Origin: Rhizobium sp. R634
GTDB lineage: Bacteria; Pseudomonadota; Alphaproteobacteria; Rhizobiales; Rhizobiaceae
Assembly (NCBI RefSeq): GCF_002211305.1
Contig: NZ_LOKW01000023.1
Location: 62,001-126,000, forward strand
Length of the DNA: 64,000 nt
Direction of reading: 5' to 3'
The notes beneath the pieces were generated by a model, which saw only the letters and a program-made list of their open reading frames with translations, had not been told where the DNA came from and ran no database searches. The position numbers and the translations under genes are program-made. This document shows positions 9,337 through 18,204 of the stretch, in pieces. Positions within the stretch are counted from its first letter, which is position 1. Each line of letters opens with the position of its first letter.

Positions 9337-10569
9337 GTGGATGAAGTGGGCGCGACAGAAAGCAGTTGCATTGGGTGTTATGCCTCTCGCGGCGTCTATC
9401 TCTTCTGTGTTCTGGCGTCGGCCACCGGCCGCAATGTCTACTTTGTGCTGGCGGCATGGGTTGCGACAGATGTCAGCAAGAGCGCGAGCGCTCTCGCCAT
9501 CCTTTTGGCGCTCGGCAGTGCCGCTGAGTTGCTCACCAGCAATATTGGTGGGGTTCTAGTTGATCGATTTGATCGTCGCTTCGTCTGTATCGCTTGCGAT
9601 TTATCCAGATTGATCCTCATATTTTCAACGGGCATTGGTCTCTCGTTCGGTGACCCACTTGGTGTTCTTTGCCTATCGTGGACCACCTTCGCGTTCCTCG
9701 ACAGAACCCATTCGACTGCGCTGCAGGCCATCATTCCTGACATCGTTCGTCCTAAGAACCTCACTTCATTCAATTCGGCGTCTTATATTGCGATGCAGGC
9801 GGGCAATCTCATCGCCGCCATCGTCACCGGGTACAGCTTAGCTGGCATCGGCATGAATCTGACGTCGATCCTGCCTGGCGCCTTTTTCGGCCTATCACTG
9901 TTGGGGCTGCTGGCACTCGGCCGACAGCCGCTTTCTCGTTCTCGATCGGATTTGCAGGCAAAGAGCATTCGTCGGATGGATCTGTTGCCGACGACCTTTG
10001 TCGTTCACTCACTGAAGGCCATCGCCGTCATGTACGCGTTGACCTATGCGATGGGCATGCTTGTGAGTGTATTGGGCGCCGCATATGTCACCCGTGAACT
10101 CAAGGGGTCGGCGCTCGAGTTCGGTTATCTCGAGGCAGGTTGGGCCCTCGGTTCGATCGCGGGGTGTTCAGTCCTTCTTCTCAGAAGGGCGCGTCCGCGA
10201 CGGCAGAGCATCCTCTTCCAGTCGGCGCTCGCCGGCGTAGTCCTGTTGGGCTTTCCTGTTTTCCAGAGCTTTTTGTCCACGCTCGTCCAAATGCTGTTGC
10301 TTGGCTTCTGCTACAACGTCACCCGGATTTTAATCGATGTACGGGTTCAATCGACTGTTTCGATCGACATTTTGGGGCGGGCGCGAAGCCAGATCCACAC
10401 GATCTGTGTTTCGATAGGGCTTCTTGCTTACGGCATCATCGCGACCATCGGAGACGCAATTCCACCTTCGGGGATTTTTGGCCTCTTCGGGGCGCTGATG
10501 GTGGCCGTCGCGCTCTTCTTTCGTTTCAGTATGGATCGGGGAGCGCCGGTGGAAAGCCGGTTCGTCTGA
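9337..10569 (+). CDS. MFS transporter, EntS-like exporter subgroup
   Basis: About 410 aa with twelve hydrophobic segments, a MFS loop 2-3 signature (GGVLVDRFDRRFVC) and a long central loop around LGRQPLSRSRSDLQ. The general look (helix pairs, 'LDRTHSTALQAIIPDIV') matches the DHA3/enterobactin-exporter branch, whose members export siderophores or macrolides. The start is either GTG 9337, very close to GGGAG, or GTG 9346 with better spacing. It lies in one operon with the unknown gene 2 bp downstream, so the two are translationally linked. I infer export of the product of this cassette; the substrate is unknown. Confidence 0.83.
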   Translation: MDEVGATESSCIGCYASRGVYLFCVLASATGRNVYFVLAAWVATDVSKSASALAILLALGSAAELLTSNIGGVLVDRFDRRFVCIACDLSRLILIFSTGIGLSFGDPLGVLCLSWTTFAFLDRTHSTALQAIIPDIVRPKNLTSFNSASYIAMQAGNLIAAIVTGYSLAGIGMNLTSILPGAFFGLSLLGLLALGRQPLSRSRSDLQAKSIRRMDLLPTTFVVHSLKAIAVMYALTYAMGMLVSVLGAAYVTRELKGSALEFGYLEAGWALGSIAGCSVLLLRRARPRRQSILFQSALAGVVLLGFPVFQSFLSTLVQMLLLGFCYNVTRILIDVRVQSTVSIDILGRARSQIHTICVSIGLLAYGIIATIGDAIPPSGIFGLFGALMVAVALFFRFSMDRGAPVESRFV

Positions 10570-10571
10570 GG

Positions 10572-11978
10572 ATGGAGACGTCGCCCAATACCGAATTGGT
10601 ATCAAAAGGTGAGGTGTTGGCCCTCATTTTTGATTTGTTCCCTTGGTTGCGTCAGTTTCAGCAGGCATCGCTGAACGACTATGCAAAGACGGCGTTCACG
10701 GTGGGATCGGAGCCATCGGGTTGCGTCGCGCGCAGCCAGGCAATGTCTTTATTGCGCTCACACGTGGGGGCCGTCGCGCAACGTCAGGGTTATTCAGCAG
10801 AAGCCGTGTCGAGCTTTCAAACCGAAATTGAATCCGCACCGGTGCTGCAGAGTGGCCCCCATCTCCACCTGTTGATCGAGCCGGACGCGTTTTACACCCA
10901 TCTGTTCTCCCTGATGGGACTTCGCGCGCATGGCAGGACATCCTATATCTCCTACGCTTGCTCGACAGTGAAGTTTGTGGAGCGCGGTCGCAAGGGTCCG
11001 GCCTGGCTCCACGTCGATGGTGATGCAGTCAATGTCTTCGGCCTGTCCCGCAGCAAGATGATCCCCTACAGCATCCTTGGCAGAAACGGCTGCTACAGTT
11101 TTCATCTTCAAAACGTGGACAAGCCCGGTCGTGACTCGGAGGCAATTTCGAGCTTGCGGGACCTTTTGCCCCGTGGCGAATTCCAGTCGGCGGCAGAGGC
11201 GATCAAAGCGGCAAATCTTGGCCTCTGGAAGCGACATTTTGACAGCCAGGTAGACTTTCTTCAGCTTGACGATAGCGACATTGCCGATCTGGTCGCGGAC
11301 CACCTTTCCGATGGTCGGTCCTGGCTGCGAGGCTCGCTGATCGAGGACCGAGCATTCGCGATGCGCCTCATCCATTGCATCGATCAACTCGCTGATTCGG
11401 CTTGGCGAGGTTGGCTGAAAAACTCGACTCATTTTTTCTGGGGCTGCACTGAAGGACGGCTTTTTCCGCTTTTGCTGGATGGCCGGTTCCTCCGGTCGAA
11501 AGCGCCCGAAGATGTCCGTGTTGAATTCTCGCCGGCAAGTCTTGTGGAGGCCTTGAGAACTGGCCGGATCGTGCCGAACCTTCTGCTGATGTTCATCGTA
11601 ACGTCGATCCTGCCTGGCGTGCGTGTCCTAGGTGGAAGTCGGCATACGATCTATTATCCGTTGATGCGCTGGGCATTCTGCGAGGCGTTGAGGAGCAACC
11701 ATCGTGACACACAGCTTCTCAACGCCCTGTCAAACGACGAACGGCCGGGGGTTTGGGGCCATCGCATCATCTCCTCGCCGTGCGAGCCGTTTTCGCTGCT
11801 GAATGCAGTTAGCCGCGGGGGTGTTGCAACGCTTCTCGAGCAGTTCGGCAAGATGAGCATTATCGACGCCTGCGGGCCCTTTTCCAGCTTCACCCAGGAC
11901 CCCCTATGGGCGGAGCTTGCGGTGGCATACTCCTCCGGGAGGGTGGGCAGACACTCCTCGCAATGGGCGTTCCGCTGA
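10572..11978 (+). CDS. Unrecognised 468-aa protein of putative biosynthetic cassette
   Basis: The ATG at 10572 lies 2 bp after the MFS stop codon; the longer in-frame extension overlaps the MFS gene and is rejected. The product is soluble, has no signal peptide and shows no motif that I can assign. Notable segments are SGPHLHLLIEPDAFYTHLF (about residue 95), RGRKGPAWLHVDGDAVNVFG, and a C-terminal SGGSRHTIYYPLM-like stretch. The HLHLL element and several conserved-looking Trp/His/Asp residues suggest an enzyme rather than a structural protein. Coupling to an exporter, an AraC regulator and a divergent methyltransferase-like protein points to metabolite synthesis (inference). IucA/IucC-type siderophore synthetase motifs are absent. 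Confidence 0.65.
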   Translation: METSPNTELVSKGEVLALIFDLFPWLRQFQQASLNDYAKTAFTVGSEPSGCVARSQAMSLLRSHVGAVAQRQGYSAEAVSSFQTEIESAPVLQSGPHLHLLIEPDAFYTHLFSLMGLRAHGRTSYISYACSTVKFVERGRKGPAWLHVDGDAVNVFGLSRSKMIPYSILGRNGCYSFHLQNVDKPGRDSEAISSLRDLLPRGEFQSAAEAIKAANLGLWKRHFDSQVDFLQLDDSDIADLVADHLSDGRSWLRGSLIEDRAFAMRLIHCIDQLADSAWRGWLKNSTHFFWGCTEGRLFPLLLDGRFLRSKAPEDVRVEFSPASLVEALRTGRIVPNLLLMFIVTSILPGVRVLGGSRHTIYYPLMRWAFCEALRSNHRDTQLLNALSNDERPGVWGHRIISSPCEPFSLLNAVSRGGVATLLEQFGKMSIIDACGPFSSFTQDPLWAELAVAYSSGRVGRHSSQWAFR

Positions 11979-12139
11979 TCGCACCTCCTTTGGTTTTCTG
12001 ACCACTTTACCGCCCGAAGCGTGACCTCTCGCTTTCGACTCAAGCGTCCCGCGTGTAGAGCGAAGCTATTGAATCTTGTGAAGAATTTGGTTGCGCGTCG
12101 AGCGGCTTTCAACTATTCTTTCCAGTGGGGCAGTACGCG

Positions 12140-12335
12140 CTGTCCCGGGGTGTGGAAACCCCTACAAGCGGTTGGTGTCGGCCGATTCGGCACCACACTC
12201 CTTGACCTTCGGTCGAGGAGCCTGTGGCGTATGTCCAGGTTCCTCGGAACTAAAGGCCACAGGACCGTCTTGTACGGTTTCCAACTCCCCGATCAGTGGG
12301 TTTAGCGAGTTATTCCGCGGGGGCGCACCGCGTGA
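12140..12335 (+). ncRNA. Candidate structured RNA / leader of the XRE gene
   Basis: The 382-bp gap between the unknown gene and the XRE gene contains no convincing ORF but is dense in hairpins. On the plus strand these are 12147-12162 (GGGGT/ACCCC), 12174-12194 (GGTGTCG/CGGCACC), 12214-12246 (CGAGGAGCCTG/CAGGTTCCTCG), 12264-12278 (ACCGT/ACGGT) and 12316-12332 (CGCGG/CCGCG). Strands 12221-12228 (CCTGTGGC) and 12256-12263 (GCCACAGG) pair perfectly but exclude the 12214-12246 stem. Such mutually exclusive pairing suggests an attenuator, riboswitch-like leader or sRNA. No family was recognised and the strand of transcription is inferred. Confidence 0.3.
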
Positions 12336-12359
12336 AACTCTCCACACGGGGTATTCACC

Positions 12360-12845
12360 ATGAAGCGCTATTCAGCAGCCCAGGTCCGGACTTCGAGGCC
12401 TGCGCAAACCCAACAGTCGAATATTGCACGCGAGTCGGTGCATCCAGTCGATCGACATGTCGGACAGCAGATCCGTATGCGCCGAATGCAGTCGAATGTG
12501 TCCCTGGGGGATCTCGGCGCCGGCATTGGGGTCAGCTTGCAGCAGGTGCAAAAATATGAAAGCGGCAAGAACCGCGTCAGCGCTTCGATGCTCTACGAGC
12601 TTGCAAATTGCCTCAAGATCCCTGTCTCGAGGTTCTTCGAGGGTCTTCCAGATCCCGAAACCACTCAGGACCAGCAATTCACAATAGAGATCGATGAGAA
12701 GATTGCCTACATTTCCACCGCGCAGGGACGGCGTCTGATTGAAGACGTTTTGCTCCTTTCCCCGCGAGTGCGCACTCGCGTCGCTGCCCTCGTCAGCTCG
12801 CTTGTCGACGAAGAGTTGGAAGAACAGAACAACGTTTCTCGCTAA
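12360..12845 (+). CDS. XRE-family helix-turn-helix regulator
   Basis: 161 aa. A ~30-residue basic leader is followed by a Cro/C1-type HTH at about 33-90 (RMRRMQSNVSLGDLGAGIG, then VSLQQVQKYESGKNRVSAS, and MLYELANCLKIPVSRFFEGL). This 'LGxxIGVSxQQVQKYExGxNR' form is very common in rhizobial XRE proteins. The C-terminal ~70 residues (IAYISTAQGRRLIEDVLLLS) are a helical domain of unknown ligand. ATG 12360 lies behind GGGG at suitable distance. The gene is monocistronic and convergent with the broken capA gene; its target is unknown, possibly its own structured leader region. Confidence 0.85.
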   Translation: MKRYSAAQVRTSRPAQTQQSNIARESVHPVDRHVGQQIRMRRMQSNVSLGDLGAGIGVSLQQVQKYESGKNRVSASMLYELANCLKIPVSRFFEGLPDPETTQDQQFTIEIDEKIAYISTAQGRRLIEDVLLLSPRVRTRVAALVSSLVDEELEEQNNVSR

Positions 12846-12927
12846 AAAGAGACAACAAGAGCGGCGGTTGCAGATTTGGTCAGCGGTTCGCAGAGTTCTC
12901 GCCACGTGCTGCAGGTCTATCCCGCAT

Positions 12928-14162
12928 CTAAAGAGCGATCTGGCCGACGTTCTTCTCTCGTTCAAGCACAGTGCCAAAACCGGCACTGCGGTCGGCAAGA
13001 TCGTCAAAAATATCTGCCGCCGTTCTGCCATCGGCAAGCACAGGGAAGGGGAGGCGATCGCGGGCAGGATTCGATAGGGCCTCAGTTCCACCGATCACAA
13101 TGGGACGTAAGCGTGCATTTTCCAGCCGTCCGCCAGATCCAAAGTTGCAGGTCGCGATGACGCTCCTCCACACTTCTGGCGGGCTCCATTCCTGTTCGTC
13201 TTTTTCCGTATGGAAGAGGAAGTTGCCAAGGCCGTAGAAAATCGGCGTATTCCGATATATCTCAATCGCTTGAAGGACCGGTGCGCCATGGCTGACGAAG
13301 AGGCCTGCGCCGGCATTCACGCAATCATGCGCAAATTCCGGACCCAGTCGGGGACTTGCTGCCAGTTCGGCTCCCAATGGTGATGATGCAAATATACGAT
13401 GACGAATGTGTCGCGGCCCGCTTCTTCCGCGATCGCCGAAAGGTGAGCCCGGGCGCTGTGCCGGTCCACCACGATGCGGCGAGCGGTCTCGTCTGATCTC
13501 CGAAACACGGTTCCATAGAAATCAATTTCGTCTTGGCCCTGAAGATCCGGCGGATCCTCCGGCTGGGCATAATTGGCGCGCTCCAAAGGCGAACTTAGAA
13601 GATGTTCCTGAATGGAGCGAACCAGGTTGAAGGTTCCCGTTTCCAAGTCGAACACCCTGGAGACCTTCAGCCTATTGATGCCGGGCCTTGCTATCCTGTC
13701 CTGACTTGCGTCCTCGGCGTACATGAAAGACGGGCCCGGCCCGGCATCCATGGCAATGAGGGCAACACTCCGGGATCCGAACGTCATTTTCTGTGCCGTG
13801 GAAGCATGATGCTTGTTATGGCCGATGCCGGCATGCAGGAAATTGTGTGCCGCAACCTCCTCCAGCGTCGACAGGATCCCCGGCGGTCCGAGATCGAAGG
13901 CATGGTTGTTTGCCAGCGCCAGGCTGTTAAAGCCAAGCTCCTTCAATGCAGGCAAAACCTCCGGCGCCGCGGCGCCGAAATAGCGGCCTTTGAGCGGCCA
14001 TCCACCATGACGACCATAGATGGTCGTCTCGAGATTGGTGAAGGCGACATCGCTTGCTTTGAGGATCTCCGCGATTTCAGCGAGCCGTGGATCGCTGATC
14101 GCTCGAAGATCATGACGAATGAGCGACTGGCCGGTGACAGCAATGGAAAAGGGTGCGGACAT
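12928..14162 (-). pseudogene. CapA-family (PGA_cap) metallophosphatase-like gene, single frameshift
   Basis: The first part (ATG 14162 to a stop at 13317) encodes a CapA-like protein: IAVTGQSLIRHDL, DVAFTNLETTIYGR, GFNSLALANNHAFDLGPPGI, HAGIGHN and IVYLHHHHWEPNWQQVPDW. The remaining C-terminus (FAHDCVNAGAGLFVSHGAPVLQ, then GLGNFLFHT) continues in another frame to the stop at 12928. The break is at ~13330-13340, where VRN|FAHDC would be restored by one extra T in a T run. CapA relatives bind metals and are linked to poly-gamma-glutamate or to cell-surface hydrolysis. It is downstream of and co-oriented with the amino-acid-type ABC genes. A sequencing error or real inactivation cannot be separated here. 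Confidence 0.8.
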
Positions 14163-14241
14163 ATGGTCTGCCTTCGATTTTGGGACGGCCGATTGCTCAC
14201 GCGCTGTGGCTTCGGGGGAAATGCGGTCGTAGAGCCAGCGT

Positions 14242-15084
14242 CTAGTTTGATGTACGCGGCGAAACGTCGATCTTGAACCACTGCTCGCTCAGCCGCCTCA
14301 AGGTACCGTCTCTCGTGGCGGCGTCGATGGCACTATCGAACGCCGCAACGAGTTCCCTGTCGTCTTGCCGAAGCCCGACGCCGACACCCGGGCCCCACAA
14401 GCCACCGGAGAGCTGCGGGCCGTAGAGCGTTGCAATCCCGCCATCGTTGCTGTCGAGAAAGGCTTTCCACGTGAAATAGTCGGCAAGGCCGCCGTCGATG
14501 CGCTCAGCCACGAGATCGAGATGCATGTTGTCCTGGGAATCGTAGCTCCTGATCGTCGCGACCTTTCCGAACAGTTCATTGAGCACCGCTTCCGAATTCG
14601 ATGATCGCAACACGCCTAGAGTTCTGCCGTTGAGGGCGGTTCGTAGCTCCTCGATCTTTGCCCGCTTTTCAGAGTCGATGGTGGTGAGATCGAGCGCCGC
14701 CGACGTATTCGTCGGCGGAAGATCGAGATCCTTGCGCATGACAAGTTGGTTGAAACCTCCGGCGTAGGGCTTGGAAAACGCGATCGATTTCTTCCGCTTC
14801 TCGGTTATCGCCATGCCCGACATGATCGCATCGAACTTCCCGACGGTGAGCGCCGGTATAATCCCGTCCCAGTCTTGAGGCACGAAAGTGCATTCGATCT
14901 TCATCCTCCGGCAAAGATCACGGCCAACGTCGATGTCAAAGCCGGCGAGTTCCCCTTCGGGGGTGATTGCATTCCAAGGCGGCGAAGCACCTTCAGAGGC
15001 GATTGTCAGTGTCTTCCTGTCCACTGCTCCGGAGTTGTTGGCACAGACGACAAGAGATAGGGCAAGCAGAAGTGTTCGTTTCAC
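14242..15084 (-). CDS. ABC transporter substrate-binding protein, opine/lysine-arginine-ornithine type
   Basis: A 280-aa periplasmic solute-binding protein of family 3. The signal peptide covers about residues 1-20 (MKRTLLLALSLVVCANNSGA). Typical SBP_bac_3 blocks follow: LTIASEGASPPWNAITPEGELAGFD-type N-lobe (Glu/Asp contacts), FVPQDWDGIIPALTVGKFDA, and GMAITEKRKKSIAFSKPY. Closest family types known to me are OccT/NocT (octopine, nopaline) and HisJ/ArgT. The GTG start at 15084 overlaps the stop of the upstream permease by 4 bases and has AAAGGAAC upstream. The ligand is probably a cationic amino acid or an opine-like conjugate (family knowledge), controlled by the divergent LysR gene. Confidence 0.9.
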   Translation of the reverse strand: MKRTLLLALSLVVCANNSGAVDRKTLTIASEGASPPWNAITPEGELAGFDIDVGRDLCRRMKIECTFVPQDWDGIIPALTVGKFDAIMSGMAITEKRKKSIAFSKPYAGGFNQLVMRKDLDLPPTNTSAALDLTTIDSEKRAKIEELRTALNGRTLGVLRSSNSEAVLNELFGKVATIRSYDSQDNMHLDLVAERIDGGLADYFTWKAFLDSNDGGIATLYGPQLSGGLWGPGVGVGLRQDDRELVAAFDSAIDAATRDGTLRRLSEQWFKIDVSPRTSN

Positions 15085-15890
15085 AACGATGTTCCTTTCA
15101 TTGCTGTGTTTGATTGTTGGCGTCTGGAATGTGGGCTGGCGTCAAGTTCCGCCTCGAGTCGAGGGGCGGCTTTCGTCCGATCTTCGAGTGCAGGTTGCGC
15201 CGGCGGTCGACGGCTAGCCGTTGGTGTCCAATGTGTCTCCAGGATCTGGAAGCCTTGCGTGATCAAGAGGGTAAGCAGCAGGTAGAAAGCACCCGCGGCA
15301 ATGAAGACCTCGTATGGAGCGAATGTCTCCGACACCAGCTGCCGCGCGAGCCCGGTCACCTCAAGCAGCGTGATCGTGCTTGCAAGGGAGCTTGCCTTCA
15401 GCATTCCAACCACCTCATTTGCATAGGCGGGAAGAGCGATCCTGAGGGTCAAAGGGAACACGATGAATCGGGCAGTCTGGAAACGGGAAAGGCCCAAGGC
15501 TTTGGCCGCTTCAATCTGCCCACGCGGGACCGCCTGGATCCCGCCGCGCAGTACTTCCGTCGTATGGGCAGCGCTGTTCAGGGTGAAAGCGATGAATGCG
15601 CACCAGAATGGCTCTCGCATCACTGCCCAGAGAAAGCTTTGGCGGACGAGGGGAAGCTGGCCAATCCCATAGTAAATCAGGAAAAGCTGCACCAGCAGCG
15701 GCGTGCCGCGAAACGCATAGGTATATGCCAGCACAGGCGCGGAAGCCCACGGATTTGATGATGCCCGTAGGAAAGCGAGCGGGACAGAAATGGCGAAGCC
15801 TGCGGCAAGCGATGCGAATGTCAGAACCAAAGTGAGAAAAAGGCCGCGGGGAAGGGTGAGCAACGCTTCAAGCGCGATGGTCGTGCTCAT
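15081..15890 (-). CDS. Amino-acid/opine ABC transporter permease (HisM/OccM-like)
   Basis: A 269-aa inner-membrane permease with five or so hydrophobic segments. It has the EAA cytoplasmic loop that contacts the ATPase (GGIQAVPRGQIEAAKALGLS) and the typical RGTPLLVQLFLIYYG motif of the HisMQ family. The C-terminal ~45 residues are an unusual hydrophilic tail rich in Pro, Arg and Ala. Start ATG 15890 is 4 bp after the stop of the other permease gene; the 3' end overlaps the binding-protein start. It pairs with the second permease to form the membrane channel. No ATPase gene accompanies the cluster. Confidence 0.9.
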   Translation of the reverse strand: MSTTIALEALLTLPRGLFLTLVLTFASLAAGFAISVPLAFLRASSNPWASAPVLAYTYAFRGTPLLVQLFLIYYGIGQLPLVRQSFLWAVMREPFWCAFIAFTLNSAAHTTEVLRGGIQAVPRGQIEAAKALGLSRFQTARFIVFPLTLRIALPAYANEVVGMLKASSLASTITLLEVTGLARQLVSETFAPYEVFIAAGAFYLLLTLLITQGFQILETHWTPTASRRPPAQPALEDRTKAAPRLEAELDASPHSRRQQSNTAMKGTSL

Positions 15891-15894
15891 CGCC

Positions 15895-16560
15895 TCAAAC
15901 TTTCATCGCCGGGAGCGAATAGCGGCGCTCCAAGAGCCGGAACGAAAGCAGGGACAGGCTTGTGAGCGCAAGGTAGATTCCAGACGCTGCGAGGTAGAAG
16001 GGGAGCGGAGCGCGCAGTGAGCCCGCGCCTATATAGGCGACACGCATGACGTCCGTCAGCCCGACGACGGAAATCAGCGATGTATCCTTCATCAAAGAGA
16101 TGCAAAGGTTGCAGAATGCCGGCAGAGCGACGGGGATCATCTGAGGAATGATGATCAGAAACCAGATGTGTAAGTTCGAAAGCCCAAGCGCCGCTGCAGC
16201 CTCTCGTTGGCCTGGCGCAACCGCGTTGATCGCTCCACGAAATATCTCCGCTGCGTACCCACTGAACACCACGGTCAATGCCGCGACACCGGCCGCAAAT
16301 GCATTGATCTCGATGTAGCGACCGATAATCGCGCTCAGAAGGGCGGTTCCGCCGAAATACACGAGGAGGATAATCAGAAGTTCTGGAACGCCGCGGATAA
16401 TGCCGGTGTAGGCCCGCATGCACGCTGAAACCGGCTTCCGGTTTGAGTTGCGGAGAATGGCAATAAACAAACCTAATAGGGTCCCGAGAACGCAGCTCAA
16501 GGCAAACACAAAAAGTGTGTTCTTCAATCCGAACAAAAATTGATCCACAAATGCGTACAA
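15895..16560 (-). CDS. Amino-acid/opine ABC transporter permease (HisQ/OccQ-like)
   Basis: The second HisMQ-family permease. It shows the same RGVPELLIILLVYFGG motif and an EAA loop (GAINAVAPGQREAAAALGLS). A TTG start at 16560 (LYAFVDQFLFGLKN) is proposed because GGAGAG lies five bases upstream; an upstream TTG at 16593 in the same frame is possible. It is the first gene of the permease-permease-binding-protein-capA operon and is divergent from the LysR regulator across ~240 bp. Because the EAA loop is intact, it must borrow an ATPase encoded elsewhere, or the importer is incomplete. Confidence 0.85.
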   Translation of the reverse strand: MYAFVDQFLFGLKNTLFVFALSCVLGTLLGLFIAILRNSNRKPVSACMRAYTGIIRGVPELLIILLVYFGGTALLSAIIGRYIEINAFAAGVAALTVVFSGYAAEIFRGAINAVAPGQREAAAALGLSNLHIWFLIIIPQMIPVALPAFCNLCISLMKDTSLISVVGLTDVMRVAYIGAGSLRAPLPFYLAASGIYLALTSLSLLSFRLLERRYSLPAMKV

Positions 16561-16801
16561 TGCAACTCTCCAATATGCTTGTGGGCGTACCAAAATACGA
16601 AATATAATCTCCGCGCATTACAGAGAATGCGCCGAGATTTAACCACAGGTAGATTCGATGTATTTTCCTAACTGGCGCTCTAATTCTGGCGTATCTCGAA
16701 AATATACTTTGACTTGCCGTCGTCAATTTATAAGATTCAGGAAGTTTCGATAAGCGCACCTTATGAGGCGCGTCGCTCTATCACGATCGAGATTCTTGGC
16801 C

Positions 16802-17773
16802 ATGGACATCACCGACTCCGGAGTGAAGATCCGCCACCTTCAAATATTGCGGGAGGTCATGCGCGCCGGCTCGGAAAGGCTCGCAGCGCAGATGTTGCGA
16901 ATAACCCAACCGGCGGTCAGCCAAAACATCAAGCAGCTAGAGGAGACTGTCGGCTTCGCGCTCTTCCGCCGGGAAAACAACAGGCTGGTTCCAACCGTCA
17001 AGGCATGGGAGTTTCTGCGCACAATCGATGCGGCGTTTGCAGGACTTGATCGGATCGGACCGTCAATCGACTTCCTGCGGAACAACGACACGCGAATGAT
17101 CGGAATTGCGGCGCCAAGTGCTTTTTCCTTTGCGACCTTGCCGAAGGTGGTCAAAAGGATCCGGGAGAGGAGCCGCTCTTACGCCGTTCAGGTGAAAACA
17201 GGAACGTACCAGCAGATTACAGAACACGTGTTAAGTGGCCGCTCGGACATTGGCATCTCCCGATTGCCTCTTGATGATCGAATCCTAGACTGGCTTCCAA
17301 TCGGCTCAGCTACCAACGTATGCCTTTTTCCCGCAAATCATCGATTTGCGGCGCAGCAGCTTGTCACCTCCGAAGATCTGGCCGGTGAGGCGATCATCGA
17401 CATCGACCCGCAATTTGCCTCTCACCAAATGAGCGTCAATGCCCTTCGATATATGGGAACGACTCCTGACATCGCTGTGGAATATGACGCGAATGGCCAC
17501 GACATTGGCTATGTCATGGCAGGGATCGGCGTCTCGATAACGAACGAGATCATTGCGAGAGAGTATGCTGACTTCGGCGTTGCGTTCCGCCGATTTCAAC
17601 CAGGAGCGACATATCACTACGTTGTCGTCTGGCAAAAGGATCGAAGGCTAAGTGACAGCTTAAGATTTGCGCTGGAAGAGATAGTCGCGGCTGCGGCAGA
17701 TCGAGCTGCTCAATCGTTGTCAAACGAGCGAGAGGCAGTCGGCGATACATCGCTATTGCCATCCGAGAACTAA
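16802..17773 (+). CDS. LysR-family transcriptional regulator (OccR/NocR-like context)
   Basis: About 323 aa from ATG 16802 (MDITDSGVKIRHLQILREVM); a 13-codon longer start at 16763 is possible. The N-terminal winged HTH is clear (RAGSERLAAQMLRITQPAVS, QNIKQLEETVGFALFRREN) and the LysR substrate-binding domain fills the rest. It is divergent from the ABC importer operon, the usual layout for LysR activators such as OccR that respond to the imported compound. No T-N11-A site was assigned with certainty in the intergenic region. Confidence 0.88.
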   Translation: MDITDSGVKIRHLQILREVMRAGSERLAAQMLRITQPAVSQNIKQLEETVGFALFRRENNRLVPTVKAWEFLRTIDAAFAGLDRIGPSIDFLRNNDTRMIGIAAPSAFSFATLPKVVKRIRERSRSYAVQVKTGTYQQITEHVLSGRSDIGISRLPLDDRILDWLPIGSATNVCLFPANHRFAAQQLVTSEDLAGEAIIDIDPQFASHQMSVNALRYMGTTPDIAVEYDANGHDIGYVMAGIGVSITNEIIAREYADFGVAFRRFQPGATYHYVVVWQKDRRLSDSLRFALEEIVAAAADRAAQSLSNEREAVGDTSLLPSEN

Positions 17774-18204
17774 GAATTTTCGACGCAGGGGGACCTGGCG
17801 CCGCGCGCTCACGGTGGGTTGTGGAGGAGCCAGACCTTCGTCGCGTCAGCTTCAGTCCCACCTGGATAAGGCAATGTCGCTATCAAGCACTGGAAGCGTT
17901 GGCGACGCTGAGATCGCTGGGTACTGCCTTTTCGCGTTTTTGCGGAACCCGACCCTGCAAGCGAAAGCGATGGTGCCCGGAGCCCGAATGCATAGTTCGC
18001 CGCCGACCCAATCTGTCCGTTAAATTTATTCCGGGATGGCCGCGAAAGCGGGTGTCCACCCTCGGGCGGCACACGGAGGAGTGTTGCCGGATTTCTGTCG
18101 CGGCGCTTTTCACATCAATAACCGAGCGGCACTCTGGATTGGCTTCCCCTTAAGCTCGGCATCACTTCGGTTCTCACTATGATCACGCTCAAGAAGCGAT
18201 GACA
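17774..18204. other. 431-bp gap without recognised gene
   Basis: This lies between the LysR gene and the convergent end of dhaL. Overlapping short frames on both strands have no family features or plausible ribosome-binding sites. The stretch is GC-rich and may be decayed intergenic sequence. I see no IS ends, tRNA or clear rho-independent terminator in it. Confidence 0.4.

Noticed and set aside
10140..10571. In-frame N-terminal extension of the 468-aa protein
   Set aside because: It overlaps the exporter gene entirely in another frame; the ATG two bases after the exporter stop is the natural start.
10572..11978. NIS siderophore synthetase (IucA/IucC)
   Set aside because: The characteristic His-Pro and Lys motifs of the family are not visible.
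17809..18153. Overlapping short frames on both strands after the LysR gene
   Set aside because: No motifs, no ribosome-binding site, and frames mirror each other as expected for non-coding GC-rich DNA.
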